Shown in pieces: positions 31,164 to 40,310 of a DNA stretch of 64,000 bases (positions are counted from its first letter, which is position 1; every line of letters starts with the position of its first letter). The stretch comes from an uncultured Lachnospiraceae bacterium (GTDB lineage: Bacteria; Bacillota; Clostridia; Lachnospirales; Lachnospiraceae), in assembly GCA_947589055.1 (NCBI GenBank), contig CANPZL010000007.1:1-64000 (forward strand), written 5' to 3'. A program made the position numbers and the translations under genes. The notes beneath the pieces were generated by a model, which was not told the origin of the DNA, did not search any database, and worked only from the letters and a program-made list of their open reading frames with translations.

Positions 31164-32117
31164 CTAAGATTTCTCCTGTTTTTCCCTGTCCGTACTGTCT
31201 GAAAATCCTCCACCGGCCCCCACCGGTCGTTTTTTCTGTCGGAGATACAACAGAATATATCCGGCAACCGAAGCTATCACCAAAAGCAAAGCAAGCACCT
31301 GTGATACCCTTAGACCTGTATTCCAAAGCATCAGGGAATCCGTGCGAAGCCCTTCAATGAAAAACCGCCCCAAGCCATAGCCACCCATATAAATGGCTAA
31401 AAACTCCCCTTCAAACCGCTTCCGCTTTCTCCACAGCATCAGAAAGATAAACAATGCCAGATTCCAGATCCCTTCATATAAGAAAGTGGGATGCACCTGA
31501 ATGCAGCCGCCCGATAAGTTCGCCATCATTTCATCCGTAATCACATTCGACGACCGTAAATAAATAAAGCTTCCGTTATTTTCATAAAACTCCAAAGGAA
31601 TCGCCATCGCAAACAAGGAATCCGTATATCCGCCAAACGCCTCACGGTTAAAGAAATTCCCCCAGCGTCCCAGCATCTGCGCAAGCGGCACGCCAAGCAC
31701 AATGGTATCCAGCATAGTCAAAGGAGATACCTTTCGGTAATGTGCCATAAGGAAGCAAACCAGAACACCGCCGATCAATCCGCCATAGATTGCCAGTCCA
31801 CCCTGCCGGATATTGATACACCGAAGAAACGTTTCCCAAAACGTGGCACCCGGCAGAAAAAAAGTATCCCATTCAAACAGGATATAATAAAGTCTGGCAC
31901 AAAGCAGGCCGGGAAAAATCACAGCCAGCAGATAATCCAGATACAGTTCCGGATTCTGGTTGGTACGTTTGGCTTCCTTGACGGCAATAAAATACGCAAG
32001 CCAGAAGCCGAAAAATATCACAACTCCATACAACCGGATCTCAAACCCGAATACGGTAATCCCGGTCGGAATATTTTTTAAATAAATCCCAATATTGGGA
32101 AAACTAATATCGTACAT
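31164..32117 (-). CDS. lgt: Prolipoprotein diacylglyceryl transferase Lgt
   Basis: Polytopic membrane enzyme that attaches diacylglycerol to the lipobox cysteine of prelipoproteins. It has about seven membrane segments. Key motifs are IRLYGVVIFFGFWLAY (with the conserved RxYG region), the Lgt signature LGRWGNFFNREAFGG and HPTFLYEGIWNL. A polar 30-residue tail ends the protein (317 residues). It follows ychF by 20 bases. Lipoprotein substrates encoded in this window include the GerMN protein, the solute-binding protein and the 46-residue lipoprotein. Confidence 0.95.
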   Translation of the reverse strand: MYDISFPNIGIYLKNIPTGITVFGFEIRLYGVVIFFGFWLAYFIAVKEAKRTNQNPELYLDYLLAVIFPGLLCARLYYILFEWDTFFLPGATFWETFLRCINIRQGGLAIYGGLIGGVLVCFLMAHYRKVSPLTMLDTIVLGVPLAQMLGRWGNFFNREAFGGYTDSLFAMAIPLEFYENNGSFIYLRSSNVITDEMMANLSGGCIQVHPTFLYEGIWNLALFIFLMLWRKRKRFEGEFLAIYMGGYGLGRFFIEGLRTDSLMLWNTGLRVSQVLALLLVIASVAGYILLYLRQKKRPVGAGGGFSDSTDREKQEKS

Positions 32118-32137
32118 TCCTTTTCTCTCTTTCGTCC

Positions 32138-33235
32138 CTATACATTAAACTTAAACAGAATCACATCGCCGTCTTGTACCACATATTCCTTGCCTTCTGA
32201 GCGCAGTAAGCCCTTTTCCTTTACCGCATTCATGCTGCCCAGTTCCACTAAGTCATCATAGCTTACAATTTCTGCCCGGATAAAGCCACGTTCAAAATCC
32301 GAATGGATCTTTCCTGCCGCCTGAGGAGCACGGGTTCCCTTTGTAATCGTCCATGCTCTTGTTTCCGTTTCCCCTGCTGTAAGATAGCTGATCAGACCTA
32401 ATAAGGAGTAACTTGCACGGATCAGTTTTTCCAGACCGGATTCTGATAAGCCCATTCCTTCCAGGAATTCCTTTCGTTCTTCTTCCTCCAGCTCCGAAAT
32501 CTCCGCTTCAATCTCGGCGCAGACTACAAATACTTCACAATCGGATTCCGCAGCATATGCCTTCACAGCCTTTACATATTCATTTTCTGCGGCATCGTCC
32601 GCCAAGTCTGCCTCGCTTACGTTGGCTGCAAAGATCACCGGCTTATAGGTAAGAAGATTATATTCCTGAAGCCAAGCCAATTCATCTTCATCGGTAGTTT
32701 CAAAAGTCTTAGCCAGTTTTCCGGCCTCCAGATGTTCCTTTATTTTATTCTGTAATGCCAGTTCCTTTGCCAGCTGCTTGTCATTTCTGGCACCTCGTGC
32801 GGTTTTTGCGATCCTGCGTTCCAATACCTCCAGATCCGAAAATATCAATTCCAAGTTAATGGTTTCAATATCACGAAGAGGATCTACGCTTCCATCCACA
32901 TGAACCACGTTTGCATCGTCAAAGCAGCGGACCACATGAACGATGGCATCTACCTCCCGAATATTTGCCAGAAACTGATTTCCCAGTCCTTCTCCCTTTG
33001 ACGCTCCTTTTACCAGTCCTGCAATATCTACAAACTCAATAACAGCCGGAGTAGTTTTCGCCGAATGATACATTTCTGTCAGCTTAACCAGACGCTCGTC
33101 CGGCACTGCTACGATCCCTACATTCGGATTGATCGTACAAAAGGGATAATTCGCACTCTCTGCTCCCGCTTTTGTCAGAGAATTAAACAGTGTGCTTTTC
33201 CCGACATTCGGTAACCCTACGATTCCTAGTTTCAT
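32138..33235 (-). CDS. ychF: Ribosome-binding ATPase YchF (OBG family)
   Basis: P-loop ATPase of the OBG/HAS family. GLPNVGKSTLFNSLT is at residues 6-20, DIAGLVKGASKGEG is the switch II region, and a C-terminal TGS domain ends with GKEYVVQDGDVILFKFNV. In place of the G4 NKxD motif it has FAANVSEADL, consistent with YchF using ATP. Length is 365 residues, complete. Upstream (33260-33274) a small hairpin CCTTGA/TCAAGG lies about 25 bases before the start. Confidence 0.96.
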   Translation of the reverse strand: MKLGIVGLPNVGKSTLFNSLTKAGAESANYPFCTINPNVGIVAVPDERLVKLTEMYHSAKTTPAVIEFVDIAGLVKGASKGEGLGNQFLANIREVDAIVHVVRCFDDANVVHVDGSVDPLRDIETINLELIFSDLEVLERRIAKTARGARNDKQLAKELALQNKIKEHLEAGKLAKTFETTDEDELAWLQEYNLLTYKPVIFAANVSEADLADDAAENEYVKAVKAYAAESDCEVFVVCAEIEAEISELEEEERKEFLEGMGLSESGLEKLIRASYSLLGLISYLTAGETETRAWTITKGTRAPQAAGKIHSDFERGFIRAEIVSYDDLVELGSMNAVKEKGLLRSEGKEYVVQDGDVILFKFNV

Positions 33236-33356
33236 TTTTCTTATTCCCTATCCGAAAAGCCTTGATTTTCAAGGTTTTCCACCTTTCTAGTTTTTTTTGC
33301 ATCAATCACTTCACCATTTTCAATGATGTTAATGGCTTTGTATCCAAGGTCCTCAC

Positions 33357-33403
33357 GAAAAAAAGCCTTGCTTTTGTAGGCTAGTATAGCATAGCAAGGC
33401 TTT
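33357..33403 (-). terminator. Terminator after the aldo/keto reductase remnant
   Basis: An 11-bp stem (AAAGCCTTGCT/AGCAAGGCTTT) with a 20-base loop, followed on the minus strand by a run of seven T. The 33.24-33.48 kb gap otherwise holds the ychF leader and no convincing gene. Confidence 0.85.
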
Positions 33404-33479
33404 AAAGTGCAAGCAAATCGAAAGCCGGCGGATTTAAGGAGTATTAAAAGCACTTATCCGTTCATATTCGTAATACTAA

Positions 33480-33989
33480 TCAATACCAATCATGTTTTTC
33501 ATCTCTGTTTAACGCATTGATGCGATCCATCTCATCTTCTGTCAGTTCAAACTCGAACAGATCCAGATTCTCCCTTATGTGTTCCGGGTTGCTGGAGCCC
33601 GGGATCACGACGACCCCTTTTTGCAGATTCCATCGCAGGATCACCTGTGCAGAAGTTACGCCATGTGCATCGGCTATTTCTGAAATCACAGGATCGCCCA
33701 GCAATTCAGAGGTATGCCCTCTTCCGCCGAACGGATACCAGCCCTGAACGACTATACCATGATCTTGAATATACGGAATCACATCATTTTCCTGATAGTA
33801 CGGATGAATCTCATTCTGCACCAATGCCGGCATGATCGTAACCTGCGGCAAAAACTCCTCAAGTTCCTCCACATACCAGTTTGACAGTCCTAGGGAGTGG
33901 ATTTTCCCCTCTTTCACCGCCTGCTCCATTGCATGATAGGCTTTAACATCATTTTCACCGGGATAATAAAGCAGCATCAAATTACTCAT
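33480..33989 (-). pseudogene. Truncated aldo/keto reductase (N-terminal third missing)
   Basis: The 169 residues match the C-terminal two thirds of an aldo/keto reductase: AMEQAVKEGKIHSLGLSNWYVEELEE, VQNEIHPYYQ, SAQVILRWNLQKGVVVIPGSSNPEHIREN. A complete enzyme has about 275-285 residues. The missing part carries the catalytic Asp, Tyr and Lys. The frame opens at the strand that normally reads DLxLIH, and the usual His is Tyr (LMLLYYP). The first codons overlap the last codons of the upstream hydrolase by 8 bases. It is probably a deletion remnant that is still translated through coupling. Confidence 0.8.
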
Positions 33990-34983
33990 TTAGATATTTC
34001 ATAAAAAACGCCTCTATCTTATCAAACGGTATTGCGTTCTTACCGCCACCGTCATACAGATCCGTGTGTACTGCATCTGGAATGATCAAAAGCTCTTTGT
34101 TGTCTGTATAGTTACTATCCTTCGTCATCGCCGCATAAGCATCCTTTGAAAAATAGCAGGAATGTGCCTTTTCACCATGTATGATCAGGACAGCGCTGCG
34201 AATTTCGTTTATATACTTCAGGATAGGCTGATTCATAAAGGACTGACAGCCCACTACATTCCAGCCCCCGTTAGAATTAAGCGACCTTGCATGATAGGCT
34301 CGTGCGGTCTTGTAATAATCATAGTAATCTTTTACAAAAAACGGAGCATCCGCAGGAAGCGGATCCACAACTCCTCCGCCCAGTTTATATTCACCTGTCC
34401 GTAAGTCCTCAAGCCTCTGTGCGCACATTGCCGCCTTTTTCTGATGACGGGCTTCTTCACTATCCTCACTGTCAAAGTAACCGTTGGCATTTACTCTTGT
34501 CATATCATACATAGTCGATGTGACGGTTGCCTTGATCCTTGTATCCAAAGCCGCCGCATTCAACGCCATACCGCCCCAGCCACAGATCCCGATGATGCCG
34601 ATTCTGTCCGGATCGGTTCTTTCATGCAGCGACAGAAAATCCACCGCTGCCATATAATCCTCCGTGTTAATATCCGGAGATGCCATATACCTTACATTTC
34701 CTCCGCTTTCACCTGTAAAAGAAGGATCAAAAGCAATCGTTAAAAATCCACGCTCCGCCATCGTCTGGGCATAGATACCGGCGCATTGTTCTTTCACTGC
34801 ACCAAAGGGACCGCAGACAGCGATAGCCGGCAGCCTTCCCTCGGTGTTTTTTGATACATACAGGTCCGCCGCCAGTGTAATCCCATAGCGGTTGACAAAG
34901 GTCTCTTTACTATGCTCTACCTTCTCGCTCTTAGGGAATGTTTTATCCCACTTTTCCGTAAGTTTTAATGCTTCCTTTTTCAT
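33982..34983 (-). CDS. Alpha/beta hydrolase, dienelactone-hydrolase/YcjY-like
   Basis: Cytosolic hydrolase of 333 residues. The nucleophile elbow reads GICGWGG near residue 150, so the nucleophile appears to be Cys instead of Ser, as in dienelactone hydrolases. A later VLIIHGEKAHS strand and DAVHTDLYD histidine complete a likely triad. No signal peptide is seen. The start overlaps the upstream 83-residue gene by 4 bases, and the end overlaps the aldo/keto reductase fragment. With the divergent LysR gene this looks like a small substrate-inducible operon; the substrate is unknown. Confidence 0.8.
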   Translation of the reverse strand: MKKEALKLTEKWDKTFPKSEKVEHSKETFVNRYGITLAADLYVSKNTEGRLPAIAVCGPFGAVKEQCAGIYAQTMAERGFLTIAFDPSFTGESGGNVRYMASPDINTEDYMAAVDFLSLHERTDPDRIGIIGICGWGGMALNAAALDTRIKATVTSTMYDMTRVNANGYFDSEDSEEARHQKKAAMCAQRLEDLRTGEYKLGGGVVDPLPADAPFFVKDYYDYYKTARAYHARSLNSNGGWNVVGCQSFMNQPILKYINEIRSAVLIIHGEKAHSCYFSKDAYAAMTKDSNYTDNKELLIIPDAVHTDLYDGGGKNAIPFDKIEAFFMKYLNE

Positions 34984-35231
34984 GATTCTTTACCATCCTT
35001 TCTTCCTTTCCTTATAGTTTTTTCCGCCTGTCTGATCAGATAATCCATGCAGTCTACTTTTTTCTGGCTTTCATGCATTTCATCCATACGATTCGCACGG
35101 CATCTTCTTAGATACCTTGTCAGTTCCGCAGAACGGTCTGTTTCAAGAAGCCTTCTGGCTCCCTGAATCTCTTCTCTGGTACATCCCGCATCAGCCAGTC
35201 CTACAAGCAGACGATCCCATCGTTCATTCAT
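34980..35231 (-). CDS. Small conserved protein of unknown function
   Basis: An 83-residue, mostly helical, strongly charged protein (Arg, Asp and Glu rich) with two cysteines and no membrane segment. I do not recognise a family. GGAAGG is at good spacing before the ATG. It overlaps the hydrolase start by 4 bases (ATGA), so it is cotranslated with it, and it is divergent from the LysR gene, which probably regulates both. Confidence 0.6.
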   Translation of the reverse strand: MNERWDRLLVGLADAGCTREEIQGARRLLETDRSAELTRYLRRCRANRMDEMHESQKKVDCMDYLIRQAEKTIRKGRKDGKES

Positions 35232-35289
35232 GGTGCCTTCCTTTCTGCACAGATTTTAATTCTACCGTTTACATTTTTATAATACCTAC

Positions 35290-35350
35290 TTGCCTTATAT
35301 TTCGCTAATGGTTATAATGAATATCATGTTATTCCAAATATGAATATCAT
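35290..35350 (+). promoter_or_regulatory. LysR gene promoter with duplicated ATGAATATCAT operator candidate
   Basis: TTGCCT (35290-35295), 17 bases, TATAAT (35313-35318). The 11-mer ATGAATATCAT, an imperfect palindrome, occurs at 35317-35327 and 35340-35350, 23 bases apart. One copy overlaps the -10 region, a usual site for LysR autorepression. Confidence 0.55.
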
Positions 35351-35370
35351 ATAAAATCGGGGTGATAGAA

Positions 35371-36249
35371 ATGGAAATTCGTTCCTTACGATACTTTCTT
35401 GCGGTCGCAAGAGAAGAAAATATGACTAGAGCTGCGGAACTTCTTCATGTGACACAGCCTACACTTTCCAAGACGCTGCGGTCTTTGGAAGAGGAACTTG
35501 GTAAAAAGCTGTTTATCCGACATAGTTTCAGTATCGCACTGACTGAAGAAGGCATGCTCCTTCGTGACCGGGCGGAAGACTTGATCACAATGGCGGATAA
35601 GATTGAGAAAGAATTTTTGTCTCTGGATAACCTTACCGGCGGCGACTTGTTTCTGGGACTTGCCGAATCCTATCAGATTCGATACCTTGCAAGGGAAATC
35701 CGGAAGTTAAAAACTCTGTATCCCGGACTCACCTATCATATTATGAGCGGGGATACGGAACAGGTTACGGAAAAACTGGATAAGGGCATTTTAGATTTTG
35801 CAGTCCTATGCGATACGCCGGACACGCATAAATATGACTATATACCTTTTCCGGAAGCCGACATCTGGGGAATCATCCTGCCGGCGGACGCACCGCTGGC
35901 AAAGAAAAAGGCCGTCCGGATTGACGACCTGATCGGGATTCCTTTATTCACTTCTGAACAGGGCTGGAAAAACGATATTGCAAAATGGTGCGGCGAACGC
36001 CTCCATACGCTTCATCTGGAAGGCACATTCCGGCTGGCTTATAATGCATCCCTATTTGTAAAAGAAGGATTGGGCTATCAGCTTACCTTTCAGAATCTGA
36101 TAAACACCTCGCCTGAGAGCGGGCTTGTTTTCCGGCCTCTCAGCCCCAGACTGGAAACAAAGCTCTTTTTGATCTGGAACAAATATCAAACCTTCACGCC
36201 GATTGCGGAGCGGTTTCTCTCCCAGATCAAAGACAGTTTTGCCAGATAA
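35371..36249 (+). CDS. LysR-family transcriptional regulator
   Basis: The N-terminal winged HTH (IRSLRYFLAVAREENMTRAAELLHVTQPTLSKTL) is followed by a linker helix and a periplasmic-binding-protein-like effector domain from about residue 90 (GDLFLGLAES onward). I chose ATG 35371 (292 residues) because GGGGTGAT is 4-5 bases upstream; an in-frame ATT/ATG 9 bases earlier overlaps that site. It is divergent from the 83-residue gene and hydrolase, its likely targets. The effector is unknown. Confidence 0.92.
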   Translation: MEIRSLRYFLAVAREENMTRAAELLHVTQPTLSKTLRSLEEELGKKLFIRHSFSIALTEEGMLLRDRAEDLITMADKIEKEFLSLDNLTGGDLFLGLAESYQIRYLAREIRKLKTLYPGLTYHIMSGDTEQVTEKLDKGILDFAVLCDTPDTHKYDYIPFPEADIWGIILPADAPLAKKKAVRIDDLIGIPLFTSEQGWKNDIAKWCGERLHTLHLEGTFRLAYNASLFVKEGLGYQLTFQNLINTSPESGLVFRPLSPRLETKLFLIWNKYQTFTPIAERFLSQIKDSFAR

Positions 36250-36261
36250 AAGAGTACCCGG

Positions 36262-36870
36262 CTATTCAATCTGATCCGGCTTCTGTCCATCGTGAGGCAG
36301 CCATTTGCACTCTGTAAGCTCCATATCTGAAAATACAGCTTGAAAAGAGGATTCCTCCGGGCTACAGGCATAGATTCCGAACCGGATTTCATCGGCGGCT
36401 TCCCACATATGGCATACCCGCATCTGAGAAAAATGAATCCCGTCCTGGGAACATTCAATGCAAAAATCCTCTTCTCTCCGGCTTAAACGATACCACATGG
36501 ATTTGACAGACGCATCAATCGCTGTTGTTGCCCAATCCGAATACCCATGATTGGTGACAACACTGCCCAAATGCTGAAACGTCTCATTTTCATACTCTAC
36601 GGAAGCCTTCAGCCAGTTCTCACTATCCAGATACATGACGACGCCGCATTGATCAAAACGGTGCTTGCTGGCATATTCCGTCTTTACAACGAAAGAAAAG
36701 AATTTATCCTTTGTCCGCATTTGCAGAACCGGAGCATTATCATTTCGAAAGTGATAATATGTGCGCTGCCACAGATCCGTATGCGGATTGGTAATGATTT
36801 CAATCCGATCCTTATCATACGAATAAGACTTTGGGGTTCTTGTCCACTCAAAATCATGAATCTCAATCAT
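36262..36870 (-). CDS. DUF1349 domain protein
   Basis: A 202-residue cytosolic protein with the concanavalin-like beta-sandwich pattern of DUF1349: FEWTRTP at the start, YHFRNDNAPVLQM, YASKHRFDQCGVVMYLDSENWLKASVEYEN, SVVTNHGYSDWATT and YRLSRREEDFCIECSQDG. I prefer the third-codon ATG (36870), 8 bases after GGAGGG; the earlier ATG at 36876 is only 2 bases from that site. Function is unknown; the fold suggests carbohydrate or small-ligand binding. It converges on the LysR gene 12 bases away and follows comEC. Confidence 0.8.
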   Translation of the reverse strand: MIEIHDFEWTRTPKSYSYDKDRIEIITNPHTDLWQRTYYHFRNDNAPVLQMRTKDKFFSFVVKTEYASKHRFDQCGVVMYLDSENWLKASVEYENETFQHLGSVVTNHGYSDWATTAIDASVKSMWYRLSRREEDFCIECSQDGIHFSQMRVCHMWEAADEIRFGIYACSPEESSFQAVFSDMELTECKWLPHDGQKPDQIE

Positions 36871-36916
36871 ACTCATTTCCCTCCATCATACTGGTATAAT
36901 CCTTTCTATCATTGTA

Positions 36917-39319
36917 TCACAAACCGTCTTCCTCTGCACCATAATGATAGAATTCCATTTTTCTTCCGTTTGTCCGTATTTCGATGGCTCCCTGCTCCGC
37001 TGTGATAAAAATCCTGCTTTCCACTGCGTGCAGTCGTTCTATCGTCTCCGGATGCGGATGTCCGTAAGGATTTTCTTGTCCGCAGGAAATACAGGAAACC
37101 ACCGGCCTGATCCGTTCCAAGAATCCTGCCGATGAAGATCCGGAAGAACCGTGATGCCCTACTTTTAATATGTCATAGCTGTTTTTTAACCCCTCCGCCT
37201 GTTGCAGCAACCGTTCTTCCCCTTTCGTTTCCAGATCTCCGGTAAATAACATATCAAATCCACGATAAGAGACGGAAAGCACCATGCTCTCATTATTTGC
37301 ATCAGACAGACCACTGTTTGTTATCGTCTCCATATCCGGGTACAAACAGTCAAGTTCAACTTCACCAAAAACCAGCTTATCCCCCGCATTCATTACCCGT
37401 ACCGGAATCCCCGCTTCTTTTGCCTGTCGGGTCAGTTCCTGAAACTCCGGTTCCAAAGAGGCTTTTTCCGGAATCACCAGACAGCCGATTTGAATTTCCT
37501 TATTCTGATACCCAGCGATCATCTCCCGGATTCCGTTTACATGATCCTCGTCCATATGACTGACAAATACATAATCCAGCTTATGAAAGCCATAGTATTT
37601 CATTGCCGGAACAATTACATAGGTTCCCACGGATTTTCGTGAACTGCTGCCTCCGTCTATGAGAAGCCGATCCCCTTGTGGGGTTTCAAGCAGACTGCAA
37701 TCGCCCTGCCCGACGTCCAGCATCGTAATCCTCAACGTGGAGGGTTTACACCAAACAAGCAGGAGAAGCATGAAAAGACCACATAACAATGCGGGGGTTT
37801 TCCGTTGCTTTCTCAGCAGGATACCGACTGCCAAAAGCCCTCCATAATACAAGAGCAACTGCCATGCCGAAGGCCGTCCTATGGGAAGACAGGCGCCGGG
37901 AAGCCGCTCGATAGACTGGCATAGCCACTGAAACAGATGCAAGATCCAGCTGCAGGGTAAAAATAACGCCGTACCTGCCACGGAGCTAACGGGAAAAAGC
38001 AGCAAGCCTAAAAATCCACAAAGCAAAAGGGGTGTCATAAGCGGGATTACGAACAGATTTAAGAAAAAACTATAGAGGGGATAATCAAAATAAAAGAAAA
38101 CGATGATCGGTCCAGTGACAATCTGGATCATAAGTCCGGAAAGCGCACTGTCCGCCAGATAACGTTTCCAGCCATGCTCCGGATATTTTTCAAACCAGTT
38201 CGTCACCTCCGGTGTCAGAAGTCCAAGCGCCAATATAGCCCCAAAGGAAAGTAAAAATCCCGGCTCCTGCAGCAATAACGGACGTTGTATCAAAATACAC
38301 AAGCAGGCAAGTCCGGCAGCAGTCAGCATATCATAGGTTCGTCCCAGAATATCTCCAAACACGGAGATCCCAAACATGAAAACCGCACGGACGACAGAGA
38401 CACTACCGCCTGTTAAGATACCATATCCAATCAATAAAACCAGCGTAGGTATGCCGGCTGTCATATAAGACGCTCCCAGCCGACGGAGCATACGATAGAG
38501 GCTTCCGCCGATAATCGACAGATGCAGGGCGGAAATCGCCAGAATATGTGAAATACCGTTTCTCTGATACAAGCTGCGAATATCAGGGCTAAGCTCTTGG
38601 GAGGCTCCTAACAGGATTGCGCACATAAGGCCGGCATGTTCCTCTGAAAAATTAGCATCGATTATGGCAATCGCCCGTCCCCGTAACCGAACGAGAAATT
38701 GCCGGACAGATCCTCTCCCTTCTTCCACGCAAAGGACCCAATCGGTAAATCCCAGCCCGTCTATCCCTTTGGCCTGATAATAACTCCGTGTATCAAATTC
38801 TCCCGGATTCCTGGCCGCTTCCGGTAATTGCAGCTTTACCGCACATTGAATCCGGCTTCCAATGCCAAGCTTTGGTACGTCTTTGTTTTCACCATCTTCC
38901 AAAGCAGGATTTCCTGCATCATCATATATCCGTATCCGATATGGTATCGTACTGCCGATCTGCTTTCCCTCCAACCGGCTTGTTTCTATCAGCAAAATCC
39001 GATACGGTTTTGTTTCCTGAAGTTCTAATACCCGTCCTTCCAGTTCCCAGCTGGTATCCGGTTCCGCTTCCAATAGCATCTGTAATTTCTCCGGACTATG
39101 GCAGCGGCTGCTGTTTAAACATCCCAACCCCAAAAATACTATCAGCCAAAAAAGGAAGGGCTTGGCAGCATCCTTTGTTTTATTCCAGCAGAAACCTATT
39201 CCTGCTAACAAAATCATAAGAATCCCGATACCAAGCCCCACGGTTTCATTCCATTCTATTCCAATCCACTCACCGATAACAAACGCTGCGACTCCACACA
39301 GCAGCGGTCGTTTCGTCAT
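36917..39319 (-). CDS. comEC: DNA uptake channel ComEC/Rec2
   Basis: Competence protein that forms the inner-membrane channel for transforming DNA. It has an N-terminal OB-like DUF4131 region after three membrane segments, a competence domain with NGISHILAISALHLSIIGGSLYRMLRRLG near residue 255, and a C-terminal metallo-beta-lactamase domain (LDVGQGDCSLLETPQGDRLLIDGG, SHMDEDHVNG, VGHHGSSGSS). All zinc-site motifs of the C-terminal domain are intact. The 800 residues are complete. It ends the comEA-regulator-kinase-GerMN-comEC operon. Confidence 0.95.
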   Translation of the reverse strand: MTKRPLLCGVAAFVIGEWIGIEWNETVGLGIGILMILLAGIGFCWNKTKDAAKPFLFWLIVFLGLGCLNSSRCHSPEKLQMLLEAEPDTSWELEGRVLELQETKPYRILLIETSRLEGKQIGSTIPYRIRIYDDAGNPALEDGENKDVPKLGIGSRIQCAVKLQLPEAARNPGEFDTRSYYQAKGIDGLGFTDWVLCVEEGRGSVRQFLVRLRGRAIAIIDANFSEEHAGLMCAILLGASQELSPDIRSLYQRNGISHILAISALHLSIIGGSLYRMLRRLGASYMTAGIPTLVLLIGYGILTGGSVSVVRAVFMFGISVFGDILGRTYDMLTAAGLACLCILIQRPLLLQEPGFLLSFGAILALGLLTPEVTNWFEKYPEHGWKRYLADSALSGLMIQIVTGPIIVFFYFDYPLYSFFLNLFVIPLMTPLLLCGFLGLLLFPVSSVAGTALFLPCSWILHLFQWLCQSIERLPGACLPIGRPSAWQLLLYYGGLLAVGILLRKQRKTPALLCGLFMLLLLVWCKPSTLRITMLDVGQGDCSLLETPQGDRLLIDGGSSSRKSVGTYVIVPAMKYYGFHKLDYVFVSHMDEDHVNGIREMIAGYQNKEIQIGCLVIPEKASLEPEFQELTRQAKEAGIPVRVMNAGDKLVFGEVELDCLYPDMETITNSGLSDANNESMVLSVSYRGFDMLFTGDLETKGEERLLQQAEGLKNSYDILKVGHHGSSGSSSAGFLERIRPVVSCISCGQENPYGHPHPETIERLHAVESRIFITAEQGAIEIRTNGRKMEFYHYGAEEDGL

Positions 39320-39340
39320 ACATATCCCTTTCTTTACTTT

Positions 39341-40294
39341 CTATTCGTTTTCTTCTTCCGGATCCATGACCAGCTCCATCTGACGTTCAAACATTCCGTC
39401 CAAAGGAATCGTCTCCCGATAAAAGTTCTGGCGTTCGCCATTGATCAAAAACTGTACCTTATCAATGGTAGGAAGCTCACATAAAGAATTCACTACGGAA
39501 TAAATCGTTATCATGTCCTGACAGGTATCCAGTGTATTGTTGAATTCTACCGATAAATCTACATAACATACTCCATCTTTAATGGAAATCCGGTTCAGAG
39601 TCGTCCCCTCCGGAATCGTTGGATAATATCCGTCCCGTAAAGGACCGGTAATCAGGGATTCGATCACAAGCTGCTCTAACGATATATTATTGGTGATCTC
39701 TACCGCTTTATCATAGGTGAGCAGACCGTCTCCGGCTTCATTTGCAAAATAAATCGTAATCACTCCCGTTTGGAGAAATCCGCCTTCTTCCTCAGCATCT
39801 ACAAAGGAAAATTCATCATATTCCTCTGTATATACCCCGGATTCCGGTGTCGACGAATCATAGATCATAAACTCAACCGTTTCCACATTTTCCAGTTGAC
39901 ACAAAGTTTTTGTAATAGCGGCCTTTGCCAGTACCTGAAGATATTCATCATTCAGTTCATTGGCCACATTCACCCGTATCTGCACCTTTCTATCCTCTTC
40001 AAGATATGCACAGTGGATCATTTTCATCGTATTTGCAATCAAATTTGATTTATTCTCTGGTTTTTCATTAAATATATTCGACAAAATGACCGATATGGTT
40101 TGCCTTTCACTTCCCTGTGGATCTATGGTGTAGACTTCAGACTGCAATTCATAGCCTGACTCATCAATACGATATAATAAAATGCTGTTTTCCGGCAATT
40201 CCACCACTTCTGTCGTTTCCAACCCCTGATTGGCACAGCCGAACAAAACCAAAAGCAGGCTGCATGTAAACCATATGCAAATCCATTTTTTCAT
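39341..40294 (-). CDS. GerMN-domain lipoprotein
   Basis: A lipoprotein: signal peptide ICIWFTCSLLLVLFGC with the lipobox cysteine at residue 20. Two GerMN-type modules follow (about 60-150 and 170-300), the second with LEQLVIESLITGPLRDGYYPTIPEGTTLNRISIKDG, typical of the GerM family. GerM in B. subtilis acts in sporulation and germination, but GerMN proteins also occur beside two-component systems. It lies 16 bases after the histidine kinase, so it may sense or support envelope signalling for that kinase. Confidence 0.85.
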   Translation of the reverse strand: MKKWICIWFTCSLLLVLFGCANQGLETTEVVELPENSILLYRIDESGYELQSEVYTIDPQGSERQTISVILSNIFNEKPENKSNLIANTMKMIHCAYLEEDRKVQIRVNVANELNDEYLQVLAKAAITKTLCQLENVETVEFMIYDSSTPESGVYTEEYDEFSFVDAEEEGGFLQTGVITIYFANEAGDGLLTYDKAVEITNNISLEQLVIESLITGPLRDGYYPTIPEGTTLNRISIKDGVCYVDLSVEFNNTLDTCQDMITIYSVVNSLCELPTIDKVQFLINGERQNFYRETIPLDGMFERQMELVMDPEEENE

Positions 40295-40310
40295 AATGTA
40301 TCCCTTCTCT

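Noticed and set aside
33260..33274. Small hairpin (CCTTGA/TCAAGG) in the ychF leader as an attenuator
   Set aside because: Only 6 bp, with a weak T-run; not enough to call a regulatory element.
33241..33453. 70-codon minus-strand frame upstream of ychF
   Set aside because: Its second half looks protein-like (GYKAINIIENGEVIDAKK), but the first half covers the terminator stem and no start with a ribosome binding site is seen. It could be a gene remnant; not enough to annotate.
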